Shown: piece by piece, positions 11,701 to 22,500 of the stretch | Position numbering within the stretch: the first letter of the stretch is position 1 | How the letters are laid out: each line of letters begins with the position of its first letter | NCBI GenBank assembly: GCA_019095985.1 | Contig: CM032665.1 | Location: 38,132,160-38,196,159 of the forward strand | Direction of reading: 5' to 3' | DNA from: Streblospio benedicti | Taxonomy: Eukaryota; Annelida; Polychaeta; Spionida; Spionidae | DNA: 64,000 nucleotides | Notes under the pieces: model-generated | What the model was told of the DNA's origin: nothing | Databases searched by the model: none | Seen by the model: only the letters and a program-made list of their open reading frames with translations | Program-made: the position numbers and the translations under genes

Positions 11701-14700
11701 TAAATAGCTTTTCCCCAGGCATGCCAGACCATCTCCTCTCTCCATCAACTAAACTGGTCTGACAATGAAAAACGACAAACGTCGATTGAGTAGAAAATTG
11801 CCAATATCGCCACCAATGATCATCTATCCCGCCAAATGAAGCCACCAACATCTACTACGCCAGCTTTTTTGCTGGAACAATTAGGGCATGGGCATGATAG
11901 AGTGCCATGTGTACGTCATATAGCGTGATATGATAAACACTTTCTAAACTGTGGAATTATATCATCTCAGTTTCTAACCTGTTGGTTGGGAGTCCTTTAA
12001 ACATGCTTTCTCGAAGACATTGTATAGTTTGGTGATATGAAACAAAGTCAATTCAGTAATCGTGACAAGGAGATTATAGTGTCCTATGGTTGCTAGCTGG
12101 CATGCTTGTATTACGGTGACATATTCCGTGAAAAGTCATGTAACTAGCTGAGACTAAGTATAGGACCACGGTGATGGATGTTGACAGCGGGCTAAAATCT
12201 CATTAGGAAGTCATGAATGAAGTCTGAACAACAACAAAGACAAAAACAAAAAAAGACAAAACAAACACACAAACCCAAACACATACACATCGTTTGTTAA
12301 ACATTAAGACCAGGCCAATGGTCCATGGCGCGAGTGTGGGATGGCTCCAGTTCCTTGATCTCAGTTAATGGTCGCCCATGTGCTGTCTGTTATTCGTATA
12401 ATTTCCCATTAATATGTATAGCGATTGGAAAACAATTATGACAAATGACATTATTCAAATGGACATGTATTTATATTTGCATCATCTAGCAATGCTGCGT
12501 CGTAAATGAAATGTTCATCTATAACGTTAAATATGTTCCTCCGTGCAGCATATAACTTATTGCGACATAAACAGTATTTACATGATGTAAATAATAAGAA
12601 ATATATTACATAGTGTGACGATCATCCCTTGAATATATGTCTATACCAGTGGGGAGGGGGATAGTCTACACCATAACCATTAAGTTATATAACTGCTTGC
12701 TCCCGTTGCCTATTTCCCCACCTTTGGATCATGCAACGCACTCACTCAAACCCAGATTCATAGATTCATAGATTTGAATTTTGTGATGAGAAACGTACAA
12801 TCAATTGAGGCAGTAACTAAAATGAAAGTCATTTAGGCCAGCTAAAAAAACCACAAAAAAAAAACACACACACACACAAAAACACAACTGTTAACTTTAG
12901 ACATGGATCAGCCCGGCGTGTGTGACGTACGCGCACTGTTACCGGGCTGGCCCCAGCCTGTGTGGCTCACCAATAATTACACTTTCAAACAACGCCACTG
13001 TTGTTGATGCTCACTAATAGACATTCCATTAAACTCACCCACAGTGCAACCTCTTACAAATGGCCACCTGTGTGATGCCAGTGATACTCCACCCGTTTTG
13101 TTGTGGAGCTTCGAGTTGGCCATGTCATGTGAGTCGATCGCTGGCTGTCTAATTAATATACCTGTAGTAATTGTCCACAGTGGTGACACTTCAGGGTTCC
13201 AAGCCCGGTAGTTGCTGTGTTGTTTGCGGCTATCGGCGGAAGCCCTGGTAATCACGCTTAATTCTAGCCTCTCTGGGAGATTGTACATGAAGCACCTGCT
13301 GGTGCTACGTGACCTAGTTTACCTGTGTGAATTATCAACTTAAAAACTGCCTTTAGGATTTTGTAATCTTTGCGTCATTCTAATCTGATATGTCAACATC
13401 CAGAGAGAAATCTGAAAGCATGCTGTTAAACATATTTTTAAAAGTCTCACCAATAACATGGGTCACTGATCTCACTGCCATGTGACCGGAAGTGAGCAAT
13501 TAAGCAATTACAAATTAAACACCTGCCTTGGTAACATTGCAATGCCTTGTTCTCATTTAACGGGAAATAGGTTCCAAACAACAAAGTACAATGCTACATC
13601 AAATTCACGGCGAAATGGCAAGCTACATTAGATCGTGCAATGCCTATCCATTGTGAATTAGCGATAATTATTTCTACAGCCTGTATGATTTAAAAGCACT
13701 TACAATACCTTGCACGTAATTATTATTATGTACGGGATATTATGTAATGTAATTACATGCAACACACCCAGCAAAACCAGGGTCACATCACAATAGTTCT
13801 TTAGAATATTACATTATATTGCCACAGAACTGGGGTGATGCAACATTAAAAATATATTTAACGAATCAACGTTGATGAAATATTACTTTTTTAACTTCAG
13901 TATATCGTATCTGTCATACAAGGTATACCGTTTAATCCATATTTCCCACCACACCTCTATAATGGACCTAACCAAAGGTGAGGTCGTCACATGAATCTGT
14001 TGATAACTGGCACAGTGGATGTGGGTGTTGTAATACAGCAAATCCAATGGCGAAGGTGCATGCACACTGAGTGTACTTGATTCCGAGAGCCGACATCTAT
14101 AATGTGAAGTGGATTTTGACATCAACTAGGGATTAATCCACTATTGTCAAATGCACATCGACTCGCGATAATGGGGAGACCAAGTAGCTTAATCACACCT
14201 AAAAGCTTTCACCCATATCTGTTTGTCATGTTGCATGATAATGTCAATAATGTCCTTTCTCTATCTCAACATGTCCCTTGAAAGGGGGACAACATATTCC
14301 ATTTTTGAAATAACATTCATTCATATACTGTCATATGGTCGACACTGGATTCATATTTTAAACGGTAAGCATGGGTGTATTATCAAAACATATGGCTCTC
14401 ATACCAAGGAACCGTATCCACGACTGCATCTCAAACACCTACAAGATAAATTACACATCTAACAGTATGAAAACCAATCGGAACGTTCACTCAAATAATT
14501 CAAAAATGTGCCCCACGTCTACAAACAATGTATTTGACGTGCATGGATCAAACCCGTGTGACGAAAGTTTTGTCATCAATGAGCTGTTCCTAAATGAAAC
14601 ATTTTGAGTAAAGATCATATGATAAAGGAAGGACAAATAGATGTCCCCAGTTGCGCGGTTTACCATTTACTGTGGTGTACTCATGGTGAGCTTTTACTGA

Positions 14701-15143
14701 ACTTTTATCTCATTGACATGTAAATATTTCATTCTCCATGTACAGTGTGCTCCACATAGTATCCACTATCACATATACACAGGGTTATGATCTTCTTGTG
14801 TTTATAGGTCATCATTTCTAAAAATCTTATGTTCAATAGGTAAGCCCTGCATTAAGTTTTAAAAAAAAATGATGACACGCTAATTGTCATGTATTGGTGA
14901 CTAGAAAGGGTGTTTACTACAAAGACTTATTCCTTTCAAGTTAATCGTCCATTTGCATGGTGCATAATATTCAGAAGTTGATGTGACAAAGACCTTGGTG
15001 CAAATGTTCAGCCATATTAGGATCAAGCCGGGAACGGACAAAACTTATAATAGCAGGACCATCAGTAAGAATGCTGAATTAGTTTACCACTTCTTGTAAA
15101 AACCAATGAATGGGCAATAATGAGTTTTAGCAGCAGCAGTAGT

Positions 15144-15205
<62 letters not shown>

Positions 15206-16407
15206 CAACTACAACAACTACAATAACAACTACAACAACTACAACAACTACAACAACGTTGTCACTTACGCAATACCACCCATCCGATGTCTGGATCTTG
15301 TCGTCCCCAACATCTCAATCGCAGCCGCCGGCGGCGTTGCCTGGTGACGCCATTACGCCAATAAATGCAATAAGGCCCGTGAGTGACAGCAGCAATTGGA
15401 TTGGGTATTGATCCGCCATGCAGGCGCGGGGTGGGGCACTGATACTGGCGTGAAGATGGCGAGGAGATGATTGAGGCCCGCCGCCGCCGAAGATAACACG
15501 GCTTTTTATGTACCTCTGGTGCAGACTCATTTTTCTATACTTCAAATTCAAATATGCTGTTTTTGTTCATTTGAGCATGTACTTCGTTTATATTTCTTGG
15601 GGATGTGTGGTAACATCTTTCTATTAATTGAGCAAATGTTCTCACCTGTTTTCATACTATCTACATGTGTAATATATCTTCCAACTGTGTGAGATGAGAG
15701 TCTTGTTTAAGGTTCCATGTTATGATATTTGTATGGCGTGCTGGTGTATGGCTATATGGACAACAATTATGTGCTTGACAAACAATATGGGCTCACGTTG
15801 TGCAACAGACAAATAGACGACTGATAAATTGTCAGACACAAAGGACCGCAGAGAGAACACAGTTACTCGGTGGTGTTAATTGCCAGATCACGTTAATTCA
15901 ATTATGATAATGATATTTATAACATGTACCTTGTACGAGTAAATGTAATATGTACAAGACAAGCTAAGACAACCCAACCGTAAACCGATTGCATTTGGAG
16001 CTCGTTATTTAATTGTAAGTGTTCCCTGTTTATTATTAAGTTAAATGAGAATTCACACTACCTTGTCATAGACAGGCATGTAAGATGCCAAAATGGATCA
16101 AAGCCTATGCCATAGAAAGATGTATCAACATACCCGCTTCAGTTTGATAAAATTTGAATAGCCAGCATCGGCCTTTTCAATGGACGTTTTGTTTCAGCCA
16201 ATGCATCCACATCACGAGCGATGATGCCACGAGCCCATAAACACATAGGGCATGTTTGGATACAAACAATAGACCATTCAACACAGACAAGCAAGAAAAT
16301 GCAAAACATGCGTCCTCATTAAGCTCAATTAGATTTGAGTACAAATACCATGCTGGACACACATATCTAGACACTTAGTGGCTGTCTGATCTGACGTGAA
16401 GACCACC
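8741..16407. other. Intergenic DNA, no supported gene
   Basis: AT-rich DNA with short random frames only. It holds the trinucleotide repeat at 15128-15257 and a GC- and CpG-richer stretch at about 15290-15500, roughly 1 kb ahead of the plus-strand gene, which could belong to its promoter. Confidence 0.5.
15128..15257. repeat. Compound trinucleotide microsatellite (AGC)n(AAC/TAC)n
   Basis: About 23 AGC/AGT units pass into AAC and then ACTACAAC-type units. It gives an apparent Ser/Asn/Tyr-rich frame that is only a translation of the repeat. Confidence 0.95.
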
Positions 16408-16556
16408 ATGCGCCCGCCTGCCTCCACCACCAGCCCCCGAGGGCTGCTGTGCCTTGTCACCGCCGTCTTCCTCCGCGCCGCACCCGCCAGCAGCCGGACT
16501 ACTTTCCTGTGGGCGGCGGCGCCAGCAGGGGGCGTGACGGCCGTCAGCGTGGATAG
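16408..16556 (+). CDS. GPI-type gene exon 1: signal peptide
   Basis: ATG in context GACCACCATGC; 49 codons plus two bases, donor GTGAGA. The frame would stop three bases past the donor if unspliced. A hydrophobic core of about 12 residues is followed by Ala/Ser suitable for signal peptidase. Confidence 0.8.
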
Positions 16557-19500
16557 GTGAGAGGGTGGCTGTCTACTTGACTTGTTGTTTGTCTGTGTTG
16601 TTGGTTACTTGGGTGTCTGGGTGTCTGGCTGGCTGTATCTTTGTTTGTTTTTGTTTGTTTGTTTGGAAGTTGTAATTCATTGTTTGAAAAAAGGGTGGGG
16701 GGGGGGGTAGATGGGTTACAAAGAAATAAGCAGATTTTCATAACGGACAATTTCTGTGTTGGATCGTTTACAATAATTTAGTAAATATATTTAGGTAGAT
16801 GCTTGTTTCAAATTTGTTTTCATTTTGATTTTCTATTTTTTTAATTTATTAATTTTACAATATTTTGCCTTGTACACGCTTCGTCAAGTCAGTAAAATTA
16901 ACAAATATATTTTCTTTTAAATTGAAACAAGTGTCTACCTAATTGATTGGTTAAACAATTGCTTCAAAGATTGATTTAATCATGACACAAAATCCACACC
17001 GCCGCGCGTGTTCTGTAGCATGCGTGCGGGAGCGGCGGCCGGCCTCACCAACACTAGCCTGGACGCGCTGGCAGCCACGCACGTGGCGCAGCTCGCCTAC
17101 GACGGCAGCAGCGGGCACGTCATAGCGTACCAGGTACGGGGAGAGGGTGGGTGGGAGTCGTAGGGGTCTTGTCACTTGTAAGGACCAATTGAGGTATGCA
17201 GTACATATTGCATTTAAGTATTAAACGATTAAGTGCAGTTTTCTAGAATATAGATTTTGTCTTACATAGATATCTTTCAGGACCACAATTGCTTGTGAAT
17301 AATATCTAGGAAGAACTATTATTGAATAGACCTACCTTGTGATTATGTAGCCAATACCAAATTTTTAAAATTATAATTTTTGATAAAAATGGCATTTTTT
17401 CTCAAATCCATTCGATAAATAAAATGATCCCTCGACAATAAAGACATTTTGCCATAATTACCTCCTTCCTCTTCTGTCTCACTAGGAGCGTCCGCCCGTG
17501 CTACTAGCAGCGCCAGTTTGTCGCATTGAGCCGGGAAGAGCCCCACCCACCCCCTCCGTGGTGTTCAACATATCGTCCACCCTGTTTCCCACTGTATGAC
17601 CCCTACAGCCCGGGGGCCATCAACGACTGCCGGGACTGCAGGGCAGGCCCGTTTGGACTGTTTGATAACAAGGTGGGTCATGCACTACATTTTCGTTGAG
17701 ACATATGATATTGTTGCAATAGATTCTACTGGGAACCTCAAATTCACTTACACACATGAGTACAGATTAGTTTGGTCTTTCATACTACAGGTACAAATAG
17801 AATATCATACAACTCACATCTTGTTTACACTTGCACTTACATCTTAAAAATGGAAACTGACAGTGTACGGTCTCTGGGGAACTGGACTCATTTCGTATAA
17901 TGACAAAACCTTAGGGATATGCAACATCCACTTTTCTTTGGTTTTTGACCACTGGTCAAGATAATTGCCCTTCCAGTCAAGACAACGATAGTTCTTTGCA
18001 AGATTAGCCAATTAGTCATTCAGCTTACATCGTAACGTGTACAGTAGAACTATTCTATTAAGATCACCGAACGACTGGCATCGAGCGTTCTCCAGTGTTT
18101 TATTTTTTTATAAAAAGTCTGGGATCACAAACATTTGAGTGGATCTCAATAGAGAGTTGCTCTTAATCTGAGGCTCTACAGTATAACCACATTGCCCAGG
18201 TGTACTTCCTTGTGACGGGGGTGCTGGGGCCGGCCGCGCCTCTCACACGCCAGGTGGTACAGCTGCGCGTGCTGGCGGGCTGCGACGCGTGCCGCGTGGA
18301 CGCGGAGCGGGCGGGCCGCGCCGGCAAGGACGTCATGACGCGCACACTCTTCAACTGCTCATCACTCATTGCAACTGTGAGCTGTTAGAACACTACCCTG
18401 TTTCATATGTCATCCATAATTAAAAACCTTACCCTACCCCTACCTCATATGCTGTTCATAACGTGTGTCTACGTATGCATAAATATAATAGCTGTAGAAG
18501 ATACAGTGATACACGTGTGCAGATGTAATTGTATTCATTTAAACACTTACAGTATTCTGTAGGCAGCATATTTGCATTAAAAGTTAATGAAATAACCTTT
18601 CACATTTCAAAACATCAGCAGAATCCAGCGGGACTTACACTTGTGTTCTCAATGGTTCAATGTTTTATACTAGTTTAGATCTCATAAATGTGGATACGCG
18701 GGTTCTGTAAACTAGAAGGGGGAAATCAAAGCTTTCACCAGTACAAACTACTCTCATCTTGTTAACAAAGCAATGCACATGTCTCCACTGTTGGGCTCTT
18801 TCTGACTGTGCCCAGGTGGTGTCCGAGCCCCACGATCCGCAAGTAGACGTGCACCTCAAGCCGGGCCAGAGCCTCAAGGTGATCAAGACTGAGATTGGGC
18901 TGCAGTTCTTCTTTCAGGTACGTCAAATGTGCATGGTACCGATATACATGTATAACACGCGTATACATCTAGGGTCGATGGATGCCTGTGCGCCATGTGA
19001 TAATAATAGTACACTGAACCTCTATCCGCGTCTTTACTATTGCCTCCCAGTCGTCATCACAACTACGTCAGTCACTGTGTTGTGTTTCATCTAATCTAGT
19101 CACATGTAGGCTTATGCAGACTTAGTGTTGAGGATGCAGAGAATTGTTCAATTACATTATGTGCACAGATCTCAGAATAAGCGCTATACAGATTAAGGGC
19201 TCTTTAATTGACTGCAAATGCCAATTCTATTTTATCTTTTTTTCCTGTTCGATTCCAATAGTGCAGTATTCAATTATATTATTAAGAGTTCAGTACACGT
19301 TATATGAACTTAAAACACGCAGATACTCGAAATCCAAGTTTAGGGATACCATACCTAGACTTCAATACTTGAACCTACAACCCTGTGCTGTAGGTGTTCA
19401 TCACCCGGCGCCGGCGGCGGCAGCACGCGCCCGCTGACCTCACCCTGTTCCGGGTCACCGACTCGGGCGAGGTGCACGTGATCCACACGGAGACGGTGGA

Positions 19501-22500
19501 CGTGCACTATGCCACGTGGAACATTCGCGGCATGGCCAGCGTGGACTACAAGGTGGGCTGCAGGGCAGGTGTGGGTGGGTGGGTGCATGAGTGGGTGAGT
19601 GTGTGATGGAATGGGTGTCATGGTGTGTCTGTGAGTGTAAAAACCATGGATTTGCTAATGCTCGTGTCTGTGCATGTGATTTTTTCATAGACTTTTCTGC
19701 TCCTATTTTTATTTTTGATATTTCTATCTATCACTACATATGCGCCTTCTATCGAGGATATAGCAGTGCCCAAACAACAGCAAACAAAACCTGTCACAAA
19801 CCCATACCAGCCCCGTCCTCTGCCCGGACACAGCTCTATCTGTCACCCCACCAGACAGCGGCTCTCCCGCCGTCCATTTGCAGCCGTGATTTGCTCTCTC
19901 TGAAAGATAAATGGCTGTCAATATCAACTGCAAAAGCTTTTATTTAGTGCAATCAAATGCGTCAAGTGGGTAACAAATCACAGAAAACGACAACACTTCC
20001 ACCACAATGAAAGTAAACGTGACATGCCCGAATTTTGCGTCAATTTGTGTTATATTCAGTGGTGGTAGATATTGTTAATCGGTTCTCCTGATATCTTGAC
20101 AAGTGTACATTTAGAGGGCACGTCTAGATTTAGAAAAACAGTAATGGTTTGTTCTTCTTAAACAATAATATAATATCGCTTTAATATCGAGAAACCCCAC
20201 ATACAATCACAGTTAAATCATTGTTGCATGCTCCTCAAGCCAATCAAGTAATTCCAAAAATTATCAAACCTCTCTAATCTACAGAACATGACACATATAT
20301 CTGTCAGTAGCGCAGTTTTAAATGATGCTAAAACTACCCCATAGACATGGCCCTTGTCCTGCACGGACATGAATTTAGCGCCCGTTGGGGCGGGGGGGGG
20401 TTCTTTTGTACATACGTATTACACCTATCCTCCGCCCAAGAGACTCTCTTTTTTCACCTTCTAGACAGCACCTTTGACTAGTATTTTTGGCCAAAGCCGC
20501 ACTTTTGACCCTGAAACCCAGCACCTCAGCACTTTTACAGTGTTGAATGCCTTGAGCCTTGATGAAAACACGAATTGTCTACAATTGTTACCAGCTTTTT
20601 TAACCCTGCAGTGTGTACTGTTTATATCTCATGTCTTTTGACCCCGCAAAAAATCATTTGATCAGCTCTTTAGACCCTAATTGTATGGCCAAGATCAGCA
20701 CTTTTGCCCTTCGAAATGAGGCGCGGGCTGAGCACCCACCATTTTAAGCTCCATGTGCCCCCCCCCCACTCCCGGGATTTAGCGAAAGAACGACACACTG
20801 CAGGCTTGAGTATCTTCGTGGCATTGAATTGCTGGTTGTAACGTCTCCAACCAAATGGAAGTCACCGAACCTGTGTCCAATATCCAGGAAAGAACGCTCG
20901 AGCTCAGCGCTGCAATAAGACTGTGCATCAAGAGTGGGGGCTCACCGCGTCTCTGGGGAACCTAACTGTGTTAGGCGGACCCAATGGTGTGTTTGATCGA
21001 CTCCATATAGCTAGATACGAATCTTGTGTGATAGGTTTCTATAGTCATTTGTAGGGAAGCTGTACTGTTTTATATACACGGTGTATAACAGCTGTGAGGT
21101 TGACGTCCATTGGTGGGGTGGTCAATATGTGATTTTCTATGGCACATCAAAGACAGATCCACGTGGGAGCATGGGGCGCCTCCTCCCATTTCCCCCACCA
21201 ACATACTTCATTTTTTGATGTTTTTGGACATGTCCGCCAGCGAACGCCTTCACGAAACTTATGAAATCCCTTCCATTTAGTGCACCTCTATTTTTTTAAA
21301 AACCTGGATCTTCTGGGACTTAGGTAAGTGTAAATGGCAATGCGTGCCTTTCTGCTTTAACCTAACTTACAACGACGCATTGCGCCCCTCCAGCACCTCC
21401 CAACAATATGTTTACCCAGAGTTTCACAAGCCAAGTCAGTTTCCTATTGAGCTCAATGGTATATTGAGGCGGACATAGCAAATAGGAGATTGCGGATGAA
21501 TAGGTTGAGCATTTGCGCTGTCTCTATAAGTCATTGGCATAATCTAGTCCATTGATCATATTGATAGCACGCAAGAATGGCACAGAAACATTCAGATTCC
21601 ATGAACGAATGGGATAATCAAATTATACATAGTAAGCTTAATGGAGAACTAAAGTAGATATTGCTGATTACCCATTAATATTATCTTACTCACCGGGATT
21701 ACTTCTTTTGGCAGAACACCATTCGTTTCCACTCTTTTAGAAAATATTCTTAAAGACGTTATTATTGTTTTATTATTATCATTTTCAGGTATATCATAAT
21801 TCTATTTAATCGATGCATAATACGTGAGACGAGCAATATATTGTTAATACCTTCCCTCACCAAAATGCCCTACTCCCCGCCGAGAGAAATATTTATGTGC
21901 AGAAAACATATATGCATTAAAAGACAAATTGGTTACACGCACACTCAAAAGAAGAGAAAATTGAGTGTTGGCTTATTTATTAGTTTGTACTAAGTGTTGT
22001 TGTGGAATATTGCTTCAGAGCAAGAATTTGTGTGAGACAGTATTTCAAATATGCAATGCGCTTAATAGCTATTCATCTTGCCTTTTAGAATACATATTTA
22101 CAAAAAAAGATCAAAGTTTAAATACTTTGAGACACCTACTTATAATTTAAAAAGGTAAAACGTCTTACATAGGACCATCAACCGGGGTAGCGTCAATATG
22201 ATTCAAATGCATAGTAGGAGAAAAACCAAGGGATTACTGCCATTGTCAGGATGATCCGCAGTGATTATTGTGATATTCATTGGATGTCCGACCAATTGTT
22301 TGTAATGTGTATGGAGATTAAACACGGTAGGACGGGCTGCTGTACTGTACTGACCATTAGACTGTGTTCTGCAGGACGGGCTGCTGTGCTGGACTGACCA
22401 CTAGACTGTGTTCTGCAGGACGGGCTGCTGTGCTGGACTGACCACTAGACTGTGTTCTGTAGAACGGGCTGCTGTCCCAGTCTGACCACTATACTGTGTT

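Noticed and set aside
15120-15347. Open frame with a long Ser and Asn/Tyr run
   Set aside because: It is the translation of the trinucleotide microsatellite and has no splice or domain support.
17486-17672. A frameshift in exon 3 of the GPI-type gene
   Set aside because: Using the acceptor at 17507 gives an open exon in phase with both neighbours, so no frameshift is needed.
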